Origin: Nitrososphaerota archaeon
GTDB lineage: Archaea; Thermoproteota; Nitrososphaeria; Nitrososphaerales; Gagatemarchaeaceae
Direction of reading: 5' to 3'
NCBI GenBank assembly: GCA_027887045.1
Contig: JAPCJH010000001.1
Location: forward strand, 124,001 to 188,000
Length of the DNA stretch: 64,000 nucleotides
Shown here: piece by piece, positions 1 to 7,230 of the stretch
Layout of the letters: each line of letters starts with the position of its first letter
Position numbering within the stretch: position 1 is the stretch's first letter
Program-made: the position numbers and the translations under genes
The notes under the pieces: generated by a model
The model's input: only the letters and a program-made list of their open reading frames with translations
Told to the model about the DNA's origin: nothing
Database searches by the model: none

Positions 1-503
1 AACCTGGTTCATCAACGTTCTCAACTTCGTTCTGAGTGAATCACTCCAAGATTGTCATAGATCTTAACATGCCGATTGTATGCCTTGGAATATCTTCTGT
101 AAAGCGACCCTTCAGCATGGTAGAACCCTCTGATGAATGGGATTGTGAGTCCATGCTCCAGTATTGTTGCCGGGATAGCAGCATCCTTCTTCTTTCCAAC
201 CGGAATCCCCAGTCCGGCGAGATAGGAAACGAGCTCTTTGCAGTAGACATGATACCTCGTTGTGTTATCTTTTCGAAGATAGAGGTGACCCCTTATTCCG
301 AATTCCGATTCTAGGGTCGGCTTTACGAAATTCTCGTAATATTGGAACTCTTTCGTGCTCGCAGTAAATGCCACCGCATAGATGGCGTGGCGAGGAGATA
401 TGGATACAGAGAGACATCCGTCACCCAGAAGAACTCCAACGAGCTCGGCAAGTTCCGAGTTCAGACCGATTGGCTTATGCAATTGGCTCACTGGAATCAT
501 CAA
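1..503 (-). pseudogene. LAGLIDADG homing endonuclease, frameshifted and cut by the window edge
   Basis: The intact reading frame (21-503, 160 aa, ATG start) has two LAGLIDADG-type helices: ELVGVLLGDG near residues 19-28 and FIRGFYHAEGS near 123-133. This is the pattern of single-chain archaeal intron or intein endonucleases. After GVIH the frame runs into a TGA at 21-23. In the neighbouring frame, positions 36-1 read LRTKLRTLMNQV, which looks like the normal continuation of such proteins after the second helix. I therefore infer a one-base deletion near 33-38, or a sequencing error; the gene then continues past the left edge. It lies 95 bases downstream of a tRNA-like 5' half on the same strand, so it may be intron-encoded. 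The family assignment is solid; the frameshift is inferred. Confidence 0.7.
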
Positions 504-597
504 TCCTATTTGAACGGGCAGCCAAACTCACTGTCTCTTTGGGGGAGATATTCGAAACTAATCCGCCACAGCCCAGTTAGGCCGCTTTAGCCGCTTA

Positions 598-625
598 CGC
601 TCTAACCTGGCTGAGCCACAGGCCC
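598..625 (-). tRNA. tRNA-like 5' half (acceptor strand, D-arm), possible interrupted tRNA gene
   Basis: Read on the minus strand from 625, the sequence gives a seven-base acceptor strand GGGCCTG, then TG, the D stem GCTC, a D-loop AGCCAGGTTA with the GG of positions 18-19, and the closing GAGC. This is a canonical tRNA 5' half. The following bases do not form an anticodon stem. No T-arm or complementary acceptor CAGGCCC follows within reach before the endonuclease gene. Either the gene is interrupted by a large intron after about position 26 with its 3' half beyond the left window edge, or it is a split-tRNA half or a remnant. The amino-acid identity cannot be read. Confidence 0.5.
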
Positions 626-650
626 GCATTTCCTCGCCCGAAGGAATCCA

Positions 651-666
651 CGATATTTACTTTTGG
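651..666 (-). promoter_or_regulatory. TATA box with BRE-like bases for the tRNA-like element
   Basis: The minus strand reads CCAAAAGTAAATATCG. The AAAAG/TAAATATC part has the shape of an archaeal BRE plus TATA box. It is centred about 30 bases upstream of the first base of the tRNA-like element at 625, the spacing expected for a stable-RNA promoter. This supports the element being transcribed rather than a chance match. Confidence 0.5.
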
Positions 667-727
667 CCGAACTACCATGCCAGTTGAAATACTCCGATGA
701 AAAAAGACGCGTAAGGTCGGAATTGAG

Positions 728-1765
728 ATGGGTGAGCTGATCTTCGTCGGGTTGGGACTGGGCTCGATGGGCGTAAGTTTGGAGGGCGTCGCAGCCATCA
801 AGAGAGCCGATGTCTGCTACCTCGAATACTACACGACACCGCACGAGCCTGCTCTGTTGCACGACTTGGAATCAGCGACGGGGAAGCAGTTCACGATTGT
901 CGACAGGGCGTTCCTTGAAGACGGACGGAAGCCGCTCGAAGAGGCCGATAAGAGCGTGGTTGTGGTGGCGGTGCCTGGCGACCCGATGATAGCGACGACC
1001 CATAACGACCTGCGGGTGAGGGCCATTTCAAGGGGAATCAACACTTCGGTCGTCCACGCCGCGACCATAGCTTCGGCGGCGGCGAGCGCTTCCGGACTTC
1101 ACTATTACAAGTTCGGGAAAACCATCACGGTAACCCGCGATGCCGTTGACTTGCTCGAACAGGTCTACCACGTTGTTCACGAGAACCTGAAGGATGGGTT
1201 GCACACCCTCCTCCTACTCGAAGTCGACGTGGATTCGGGACGGGGAGTGAGCCCCGAGGGCACGATACGAGGCCTTCTGAAGGCCGAAGCTAACTTCAAG
1301 CGAGATGTCGTGTCAGACGAGACCTTCGCTATTGTCTTGAACAGGATCGGGCGCCCCAACTTCAAAGGCGATGCCGGACCTTTCTCCAAACTGAAGGGGC
1401 TTGAGCATGGAGAACCACCTAGCGTAGTTGTAATACCCGGAACCTTGCACTTCACGGAAACCGAGGCTATCGCAGCAATCTTTTCGCAAACACCGAGGGA
1501 TGTTCATGGGAATTCTGACGTGAAGAGAACAGCGCAGGTGTTGATCCCGAGATATCTGGAAAAGACGCGGAAAGCATTCGCTTCGGCTAGGCCCCAACTC
1601 GGGAAGGAGTACGATTCGCTCCTCGAAAACGTGGAACTCTACATGAGAGACGCGGAAGAGTTTCTCGGAAAGGGGGAGGACGAATTGGCTATGCTGAACA
1701 TCGGCTACGCCGAAGGTCTTTTAGACTCTGTCGGATTCACAGGCAAGGCAAAGATTGAGTGGTAG
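728..1765 (+). CDS. dphB: Diphthine synthase fused to a C-terminal DUF357-like helical domain
   Basis: This SAM-dependent methyltransferase makes diphthine on elongation factor 2, a step of diphthamide synthesis. Residues 1-260 show the tetrapyrrole-methylase-type fold of Dph5: FVGLGLGSMG near the start, YLEYYT, a PGDPMIATTH loop, and a FGKT segment. A plain archaeal enzyme has about 260 residues; this one has 345. The extra C-terminal region (about 262-345) is helical with a YAEGLLDSVG motif, as in the archaeal DUF357 family, so I read it as a fusion. The start is ATG. The next gene, a FAD synthase-like protein, begins three bases after the stop, which suggests co-transcription. Confidence 0.9.
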   Translation: MGELIFVGLGLGSMGVSLEGVAAIKRADVCYLEYYTTPHEPALLHDLESATGKQFTIVDRAFLEDGRKPLEEADKSVVVVAVPGDPMIATTHNDLRVRAISRGINTSVVHAATIASAAASASGLHYYKFGKTITVTRDAVDLLEQVYHVVHENLKDGLHTLLLLEVDVDSGRGVSPEGTIRGLLKAEANFKRDVVSDETFAIVLNRIGRPNFKGDAGPFSKLKGLEHGEPPSVVVIPGTLHFTETEAIAAIFSQTPRDVHGNSDVKRTAQVLIPRYLEKTRKAFASARPQLGKEYDSLLENVELYMRDAEEFLGKGEDELAMLNIGYAEGLLDSVGFTGKAKIEW

Positions 1766-1768
1766 AGA

Positions 1769-2368
1769 TTGAGTGAACGCGAGGTTATGAAAAGAATCTA
1801 CGCAAACAACTTGCAGAGCGGGGGCGCATCTTTGAGGGGAGTTGCTGCTGACCTTGACGTACCCGAGGCGGAAGTGGGTGGAACCGTGTCAATTTTGAAA
1901 GACTCGGGCCTAGTGAAGGGAACAGAATCACGCCTCGAAATCACGGAAGAGGGCAGGCAATCCTTGAAGGTAGTTTTCATTGGCGGCGCTTTTGAGGTGA
2001 TTCACGCTGGACACCTCTATACGATAGAGAAAGCGAAGGGTCTTGGCGATTTTCTGGTCGTCGTCGTGGCGAGGGACATCACCGTCCGGAAAAGGAAGAA
2101 GAGGGACCCCGTCGCCCCGGAGACCGAAAGGGTTCGGGTGGTGGCGGGGTTGAAGAAAGTGGACGCGGCTATCCTGGGGAGCGAGACGAACATCTACGAG
2201 ACCCTCGAGAAAGTGAAACCGGACATCGTGGCCCTCGGGTACGACCAGTATCACGGCGAGGAGGAGATTTCGAGGGAGGCAAAGAAGCGTGGCCTGACCC
2301 TGACTGTCGTTAGACTCGATTCGCCCTTCCCCGGGATAAAGACCTCCAAGATTATCGCGGAGCTTTGA
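1769..2368 (+). CDS. ribL: FAD synthase (RibL-type nucleotidyltransferase) with N-terminal winged helix
   Basis: Residues 66-199 form a cytidylyltransferase-like Rossmann domain with the HxGH nucleotide-binding motif (VIHAGHLYTI) and a late GIKTSKII motif that replaces the ISSTxxR signature. Archaeal relatives transfer AMP from ATP to FMN to give FAD. The first 60 residues look like a winged-helix domain, which ordinary RibL proteins of about 150 residues lack; its role is unknown. The start is TTG at 1769, just after the dphB stop at 1765. The gene ends 22 bases before the convergent translin-like gene. The nucleotidyltransferase call is firm; FAD specificity is inferred from family. Confidence 0.82.
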   Translation: MSEREVMKRIYANNLQSGGASLRGVAADLDVPEAEVGGTVSILKDSGLVKGTESRLEITEEGRQSLKVVFIGGAFEVIHAGHLYTIEKAKGLGDFLVVVVARDITVRKRKKRDPVAPETERVRVVAGLKKVDAAILGSETNIYETLEKVKPDIVALGYDQYHGEEEISREAKKRGLTLTVVRLDSPFPGIKTSKIIAEL

Positions 2369-2389
2369 ATGCGTGACGCTTCGGAAGGG

Positions 2390-3007
2390 TCACTCCAACT
2401 TCTTGTATAGTCGGTCCATTGAAGAGACGAGCCTGTCTCTTCTCGTTTCCTCTGTGAGCACGCCCCGGGTGTCTTCGACGAGCATCCTTGCAACGTCTAT
2501 CTTGCGTCGAGCCCCGTTTACGACGTGGTCGTAGACCGCGAACGGTGACACGAGCGAATAGAGTTCCTCCATCGACGCGAAGTGGCGTTTCGCTTTTCTT
2601 ACGTTCCCCGCCATTATCGAATCCAGGACCTGCCGCTTCAGTTCGCCGACCGAGTCCAGAAGGCCCAAGACGTACGCCTCGGGACTTGTGCCGAGCGAAG
2701 CCCTAGAGGGTGCGGCTTTTCCCCGGACGAGCGCGCTGACGACCGAGGCTTCTACGAATTCTGCTTCCGGGGAAATGAGATATCGCTCAACTGATCCGGA
2801 CCCGACCTTCCGCAGGTCGGCCAGGAGCCTGCGAGCGCTCGACAACTCCTTGTCAGCCTCCGAGAATTTCCGGTTGTGCAGGTTGACGATGGCCCTTGAA
2901 CTGGAAGATATGACATCCCGCCCCTCTTTGAGAAGCCTTTCTCGCCTGTCCACCTGGTTCTGGAGGACTTTCTCGACCTCGTGCAAGGAGGCTCTAACTC
3001 TGTCCAA
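2390..3007 (-). CDS. Translin-family protein
   Basis: This 205-residue, almost wholly helical protein matches the archaeal translin family: a long N-terminal helix rich in charged residues, an EAEFVEA segment near residues 80-86, a YVLGLLDSVGELKR segment near 112-125, and a C-terminal bundle. Translins bind single-stranded RNA or DNA as ring-shaped oligomers, and some act as RNA endonucleases with TRAX-type partners. The acidic pair in PEAEFVEA is in the place where nuclease-type members carry metal-binding residues, but activity cannot be judged from this alone. The start is TTG at 3007, with a TATA-like CTTAAGCTTAT about 35-45 bases upstream on the minus strand. Confidence 0.75.
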   Translation of the reverse strand: MDRVRASLHEVEKVLQNQVDRRERLLKEGRDVISSSSRAIVNLHNRKFSEADKELSSARRLLADLRKVGSGSVERYLISPEAEFVEASVVSALVRGKAAPSRASLGTSPEAYVLGLLDSVGELKRQVLDSIMAGNVRKAKRHFASMEELYSLVSPFAVYDHVVNGARRKIDVARMLVEDTRGVLTEETRRDRLVSSMDRLYKKLE

Positions 3008-3331
3008 GGTGCCTTTCGACCGGCGGTGGTTCGGGGCCCGTCATAAGCTTAAGGTTCTGGTGACTCTTCGGATGATGAAGGTCTACCTTCAGGGCATCAA
3101 CTCAGAGGATTACCGTCCGCGTCGGATTCCTAATCACGGCCTCACTACCCCGCACTCCTGAGCGAACCACTCAGACATCCTATTTCTATGAGACGTCACC
3201 CAAAGGGCATAGGCGCTTATGACTTCTGTTGTTCATTACATAATTAAGCACCAACACCGGATAACTACCCAGAATCAAGTTTACCAGGGTACCTCAAATC
3301 CTTAACTCACAAAAAAAGAGGCCAGCGTTGG
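3008..3331 (+). other. Intergenic region with divergent promoters
   Basis: The interval separates divergent genes. Near 3040-3052 a TTAAGCTTAT stretch can serve the minus-strand translin gene, and near 3298-3306 a TTAA-containing stretch can serve the transporter at 3332. A short AT-rich patch (ACATAATTAAG, about 3238-3248) lies between. I see no tRNA, no convincing C/D box RNA and no conserved reading frame in the remainder. Confidence 0.4.
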
Positions 3332-4273
3332 TTGAAGAGGTATGCAGCGGTGGCGTTGGCAGAAACCGCGGCCACCGGGGTGCTCTGGGGGACCTCCTTC
3401 CCGGTAATTGACTTCGGAATAAAGAGCGGGATACCACCGCTTGTGTTCGCCTCGTTGAGGTTCGGAATTGCGGGGCTTATCATGCTCATGCTTGCGGTCG
3501 CGTTCCGAAGGCAGATCCTGGGGACGCTTCGGTCCGCTCCCGTCTGGATACTCACAGCACTGAATGCTGTAGGGTTCCTCGCTCAGTTCGTCGGGCAGGC
3601 CTACACGCCGGCTTCGGTCGCCGCGATTCTCGTGAACCTTTCCATCATCATTGCGGCAGTCGGGAGCGTTATCGTTTTGCGGGAGAGGTTCACCAGTTCC
3701 AAGGTCGCGGGGACCGTGCTAGCCCTGCTCGGCATACTGCTGCTTACGACGAAGGGGAACCTCTCCGCGTTGCAGAACGCACAAGCCTTTGGAGAAGCTC
3801 TGTATCTCATATCAGCCGTCAGCTGGGGTGCATACATCATCTACAACAAGAGGTCGACCGACGCCCTGCAGTGGGATCCCGTGGCGGTCACGGCCTCAAT
3901 AGTGCTACTGACGGGTGTCTTCATGGCTCCGGTCATGGTCGTCTATTCGTCGGACGTCACGTCCCTGGGGACTCAGTCCTGGTCGATAATACTCTACACC
4001 GCCGTCGTTAACACCGCGATTCCTTACGTCCTCTACCAGAGAGGGCTGAGGTATCTTACCGCTACGGTCTCATCCGTCGTCCTTATGCTTGAAGTCGTGA
4101 CAGCGGTGGTTATCTCTGCGGTCTTTCTTGGAGAGACGTTGGACAGCTTTTCACTGATTGGTGCCGGCGCCATTCTCGTTTCCATCTATTTGGTGTCCGC
4201 CGCCGCGGAAACCACCAAGAACTTATCCGCACTAGAATCGAACATCACAGGCCAAGGAACAGCCAGCGATTGA
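3332..4273 (+). CDS. DMT-superfamily (EamA/RhaT-type) transporter
   Basis: This 313-residue membrane protein has ten predicted membrane segments arranged as two EamA repeats, roughly residues 8-140 and 155-290. The first repeat opens with a GVLWGTSFPVIDFG motif, typical of drug/metabolite exporters of the DMT superfamily. The substrate cannot be predicted; relatives export amino acids, nucleosides or sugars. The start is TTG at 3332, probably leaderless from the TATA-like bases about 30 bases upstream. The TGA stop overlaps the TTG start of the following nuclease gene (ATTGA), implying translational coupling. A second DMT transporter sits at 49588. Confidence 0.85.
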   Translation: MKRYAAVALAETAATGVLWGTSFPVIDFGIKSGIPPLVFASLRFGIAGLIMLMLAVAFRRQILGTLRSAPVWILTALNAVGFLAQFVGQAYTPASVAAILVNLSIIIAAVGSVIVLRERFTSSKVAGTVLALLGILLLTTKGNLSALQNAQAFGEALYLISAVSWGAYIIYNKRSTDALQWDPVAVTASIVLLTGVFMAPVMVVYSSDVTSLGTQSWSIILYTAVVNTAIPYVLYQRGLRYLTATVSSVVLMLEVVTAVVISAVFLGETLDSFSLIGAGAILVSIYLVSAAAETTKNLSALESNITGQGTASD

Positions 4274-4581
4274 ACAAGCTCTATCAAAAGGGGCGGGAGA
4301 GGGAGTATAAGGTGATGGAACTGCTGCGGAAGGAAGGTTACCGAGTCTCTCGAAGCGCGGGCTCACACGGCGCGGCGGACGTCATAGCGGCGAAGGACGG
4401 ACACGTCTTGCTCGTCCAGGTCAAGAGCGGCCGCGCGAGGATGAAGAAGGAGGAGCTCGAGGAGTTGATCCTATGGGGAAGAAGCTTTAACGGGGATGCC
4501 GAAGTGTGGCACTTCAAGGGAAGGGGAGTGCTCGAGAAGAGAACTGTCCACAGGGCGAGGAAGGTGGGGCCCCCCCATTGA
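4270..4581 (+). CDS. hjc: Holliday junction resolvase-like nuclease (Hjc/endonuclease family)
   Basis: This 103-residue protein follows the archaeal Hjc pattern. It has an early KGREREYKV with the first catalytic glutamate, RSAGSHGAADVIA carrying the catalytic aspartate, then LLVQVKSGRARM with the Q-x-K of the PD-(D/E)xK core. Hjc cleaves four-way DNA junctions during recombination repair. The length is slightly short of the usual 115-140 residues but contains all core motifs. It overlaps the upstream transporter and the downstream small zinc protein by the same ATTGA stop/start arrangement. A related RNA- or DNA-specific nuclease role cannot be excluded. Confidence 0.75.
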   Translation: MNKLYQKGREREYKVMELLRKEGYRVSRSAGSHGAADVIAAKDGHVLLVQVKSGRARMKKEELEELILWGRSFNGDAEVWHFKGRGVLEKRTVHRARKVGPPH

Positions 4582-4733
4582 AATCCAGATGTTATTTTTG
4601 CGACCAAGAGCTGGAGAAGAGCGTGCATACCTTCAAGTTCGGGCTGAAGGAAGAGCTGGTCTGCGAAGAATGCTACGTCAAGACTCTGAACCGACGAGAG
4701 GCTCTCGGAAAAGAAGAATCAGACAACCAATAG
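4578..4733 (+). CDS. Small zinc-finger-like protein
   Basis: This 51-residue protein has two cysteine pairs, CYFC near residues 5-8 and CEEC near 31-34, spaced as in a small zinc ribbon or treble-clef finger. I chose the TTG at 4578 because it overlaps the TGA of the preceding nuclease gene (ATTGA), the same coupling seen one gene upstream, and because the frame before it looks like a shadow of the upstream gene. Its 3' end overlaps the convergent metal-transporter gene by 15 bases. The function is unknown; the tight coupling suggests it is made together with the nuclease. Confidence 0.6.
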   Translation: MKSRCYFCDQELEKSVHTFKFGLKEELVCEECYVKTLNRREALGKEESDNQ

Positions 4734-5489
4734 CATGCTCGTGGCGAACATGAGCAGCATCCCGCAGATTATCCCGATGAACGTCGTCTCGATCTTCGGA
4801 TAGACGTTCGCGATTCTCAGGAGCTCGACTATGACGTAGAGAAGGGCACCGGCAGCCACCGCGAAGAAGAAAGTCCCCAACAAATCCGAATAGGCGATGA
4901 AGCCGATTCCGCTCCCAATCACCGTCGGAAACCCAGCAATCAAGCCGAGGACCAGCGGATCTTTGAGCTGCATCTTGACTGCCGAGAGAGGTGCTGCGAT
5001 CCCGAAACCCTCCGTCCCATTATGGAGCGCGAAGCCGATTACGAGGACGGACGTCAGGACGAATTTGTCCGCCGAGTACGCAGAGCCTATGGCGAGCCCC
5101 TCGCCGAGGTTGTGCAGACCTATCCCCATGGCCATCATGTAAGCGGTGAGGAAACCGAGTTTGCGGCGGTCTGGTTCACCAGGAGTCCTCTCCCGGAGAG
5201 CGATGTAATCCGACCTTCGTTTCCTCGCGATGAACACGGGACCGAACACGCCCAAGGCGAGCCCGAATGGGAAAAGAAAGCTGTTGACGCTCGGGACGTT
5301 CGCGAGTTTGAGACCTTCGTTCGTGACGTCCACGAACAGGAAGAGTAGGATTCCCAGAGAAAGGCTGACCATGAAGCCTCTCCAGCCCTCCGAAATCCTG
5401 CGCAGAAACAGGAGTGGAACCAGACCGAGATAGACCGGGAACAGCCCAGCGACTAGGCCCAGGAGGAGCGCGTATGGTAGAGAAGTCAA
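4719..5489 (-). CDS. ZIP-family metal transporter
   Basis: This 256-residue protein has about eight membrane segments. The metal-site motifs of ZIP transporters are present in the fourth and fifth segments: HNLGEG near residue 127 and HNGTEG near residue 157. Charged residues follow the third segment (ARKRRSDY), the usual place of the variable cytosolic loop, here without a histidine cluster. ZIP proteins import zinc, iron or other divalent metals into the cytoplasm. The start is TTG at 5489. A perfect 16-base palindrome lies between the TATA-like bases and this start, so metal-dependent repression is likely. Confidence 0.88.
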   Translation of the reverse strand: MTSLPYALLLGLVAGLFPVYLGLVPLLFLRRISEGWRGFMVSLSLGILLFLFVDVTNEGLKLANVPSVNSFLFPFGLALGVFGPVFIARKRRSDYIALRERTPGEPDRRKLGFLTAYMMAMGIGLHNLGEGLAIGSAYSADKFVLTSVLVIGFALHNGTEGFGIAAPLSAVKMQLKDPLVLGLIAGFPTVIGSGIGFIAYSDLLGTFFFAVAAGALLYVIVELLRIANVYPKIETTFIGIICGMLLMFATSMLLVV

Positions 5490-5508
5490 CGCCGATTATC
5501 GGGGCGGT

Positions 5509-5524
5509 TATAACATATGTTATA
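5509..5524. promoter_or_regulatory. 16-bp palindromic operator candidate upstream of the ZIP gene
   Basis: The bases TATAACATATGTTATA form a perfect palindrome. It lies 20 bases before the TTG of the ZIP gene and directly downstream of, and partly within, the minus-strand TATA-like TTTATATA (5522-5529). A protein bound here would block transcription start. A DtxR/MntR- or Zur-like metal regulator is the natural guess, but none is encoded in this window. Confidence 0.5.
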
Positions 5525-5580
5525 TAAAGACGGGTTGACGCGCAGGTATTTTTCGATCAGAGCGGGCAGTTTCGGAATTT

Positions 5581-5940
5581 CTAAGCCGAGGCGCAGGCCT
5601 TCCTTATTTCATTCAGCATAGAAGAGCACTCCGTCACCGCGTCCTCGTCGCTCGCGTTACGGTAGCATTCGAGCGCCTTCTCATATTCTACGACGGCGTT
5701 CAGGGCCTTGAGTTGTAGGGGGGTGCTCGGCTCGCCGAGCAGCAGCTGTCCGGCAGTCTCGTACCAGGTCCCCGCCTCATCGAATTGCTCCAGCTGGTAG
5801 AAGCAATGGGCGATCCATTCGCACAGGTCAACCCGTTGCGGCGACGACCTCATGATTTCGAACTCCTCCTTTAGCAACGTCGCGGCCGTGAAGGTGTTTC
5901 CGCTCCTCGCGAGCGAGAACGCATCCGAAGTATTCCCCAT
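5581..5940 (-). CDS. Small TPR-like helical protein
   Basis: This 119-residue protein reads as a row of helix pairs: WIAHCFYQLEQFDEAGTWYE near residues 42-61 and YEKALECYRNASDEDA near 86-101 both have the spacing of tetratricopeptide repeats. Such proteins are usually protein-binding adaptors. There are no catalytic motifs, no signal peptide and no membrane segment. The start is ATG at 5940. The flanking genes (ZIP transporter and thioesterase) lie on the same strand but are separated by about 90 bases on each side, so it may be its own unit. Confidence 0.55.
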   Translation of the reverse strand: MGNTSDAFSLARSGNTFTAATLLKEEFEIMRSSPQRVDLCEWIAHCFYQLEQFDEAGTWYETAGQLLLGEPSTPLQLKALNAVVEYEKALECYRNASDEDAVTECSSMLNEIRKACASA

Positions 5941-6038
5941 CTGCCCTTTCCAGGCCGTGAATTCAGTAAGAGGGAGAGACTGTAGAAAATTTGATTTCTT
6001 GATTAAGCCCGCTGCCTCTCGGAAGGAAATGTGACGAG

Positions 6039-6533
6039 CTAGTCGTCCCTCTTCTCCGATTCAACTTCTGCCTTCCTCGTGCGACGTCTCGCCTCCGCCT
6101 GCCCGTATCGCTTTTTCTCTTCGGGGGTCTCGGGTATGACCTTCGGAATCGGGGTCGGTTTGCCATCGGCGTCCAGTGCGACATAGGTCAGGTAGCACGA
6201 ACCTGTGTGACTCACCTCTCCCGTCTTAGGATTCTGTGCTTCGATCCTCACTCCGACCTCCATCGAAGTTTTCCCGACGTAATTCACGGCCGCTTTCATT
6301 ATGAGGAGGTCACCGATGTAAACGGGCCTGTAGAAGTTCATGCGGTCAATCGATGCGGTCACAACCTTCTTTCCTGAGTGTCTGAAAGCGACTATGCTTG
6401 CGATTTCGTCCATGTACCTCATGATCGCCCCGCCGAAGACGTTCCCGGAGACGTTCGCGTCAGTGGGCATCATCAAACGAACCGTCGAAATCTCGGATTC
6501 TGAGACCTTCTTCGCGCCAACTCCAGCCTGCAT
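6039..6533 (-). CDS. Acyl-CoA thioesterase, hotdog fold
   Basis: This 164-residue protein fits the acyl-CoA hydrolase (YciA/BACH-like) branch of hotdog thioesterases. The signature TDANVSGNVFGGAIMRYMDE (near residues 23-42) contains the conserved N-x-x-G-N/F-GG-x-x-M-x-x-D core, and MNFYRPVYIGD near residue 65 follows. It hydrolyses acyl-CoA to free acid and CoA in the cytoplasm. The reading frame is open further upstream to 6761, but the domain begins only after the ATG at 6533, and the extra part would overlap the divergent nnrE gene at 6592. The C-terminal tail is basic (EARRRTRKAEVES). Confidence 0.85.
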   Translation of the reverse strand: MQAGVGAKKVSESEISTVRLMMPTDANVSGNVFGGAIMRYMDEIASIVAFRHSGKKVVTASIDRMNFYRPVYIGDLLIMKAAVNYVGKTSMEVGVRIEAQNPKTGEVSHTGSCYLTYVALDADGKPTPIPKVIPETPEEKKRYGQAEARRRTRKAEVESEKRDD

Positions 6534-6591
6534 TCGAGGAGGGGCGAGCGCGAAGAGATGTTCATAAACGTAACATGGTCGTGAGGAACGG

Positions 6592-7230
6592 TTGCGATTC
6601 ATTACACCGCACGAGATGGCTGAGATCGAGCGAGCCGCGATGGCCCGAGGTACTACAATTGACGCGATGATGGAGAACGCCGGTCGGCAGGTCGCGTTGG
6701 CGATCCTGGAAAGATATCCCGCGTCCCAGAGAATCACGTTCGTGTGCGGGAAAGGCAACAACGGAGGAGACGGGTTCGTCGCGGCAAGGCATTTGCAAGA
6801 ACGGGGAAAGACGGTGCGAGTCGTGCTCCTCGGGACACCAGAATCGATTCGAACTCAGGAAGCGCGCGCTAACTGGCGCAGATTGGAAGAAGCAGGCGTG
6901 AGGCGGACCGTCGTGGGGACGAACAATTATCCAAGAGAGTTGGCTACCGCCATTAGCGGCGCTGACATCATAGTGGACGGCATCTTCGGGGCGGGTGTAA
7001 AGGGAGAGATAAGAGAGCCGTTCGCGACGGCCATCAACATGATCAATCGATCTCCCTCAGTGAAGGTAGCGATAGATCTGCCTTCGGGCCTTGACCCCGC
7101 GACGGGTGATGCCAAGAACCCCACGATCAGGGCTGACCTCACCTTGGCAATACACGCGGCAAAGACCGGTCTGAAGGATGGTGCCGAATACGCAGGAGAA
7201 ATCGTCGTAGTTCCGATCGGACTTGACTGA
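6592..7230 (+). CDS. nnrE: NAD(P)H-hydrate epimerase
   Basis: This 212-residue enzyme repairs hydrated NADH/NADPH by epimerising the R and S hydrates for a dehydratase. The YjeF N-terminal motifs are present: ENAGRQVA near residue 28, VCGKGNNGGDGFVAARHL near 51-68, and IVDGIFGAGVKG near 125-136 with the catalytic aspartate. AIDLPSGLDPATG completes the site. In many microbes this domain is fused to the ADP-dependent dehydratase; here it stands alone and no dehydratase is in the window. The start is TTG at 6592. Its end overlaps the next gene by eight bases, indicating an operon. Confidence 0.9.
   Translation: MRFITPHEMAEIERAAMARGTTIDAMMENAGRQVALAILERYPASQRITFVCGKGNNGGDGFVAARHLQERGKTVRVVLLGTPESIRTQEARANWRRLEEAGVRRTVVGTNNYPRELATAISGADIIVDGIFGAGVKGEIREPFATAINMINRSPSVKVAIDLPSGLDPATGDAKNPTIRADLTLAIHAAKTGLKDGAEYAGEIVVVPIGLD

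Noticed and set aside
3060-3170. Possible C/D box RNA: ATGATGA near 3073 and CTGA near 3159.
   Set aside because: The boxes are about 85 bases apart, no D'/C' pair fits, and no guide sequence could be assigned.
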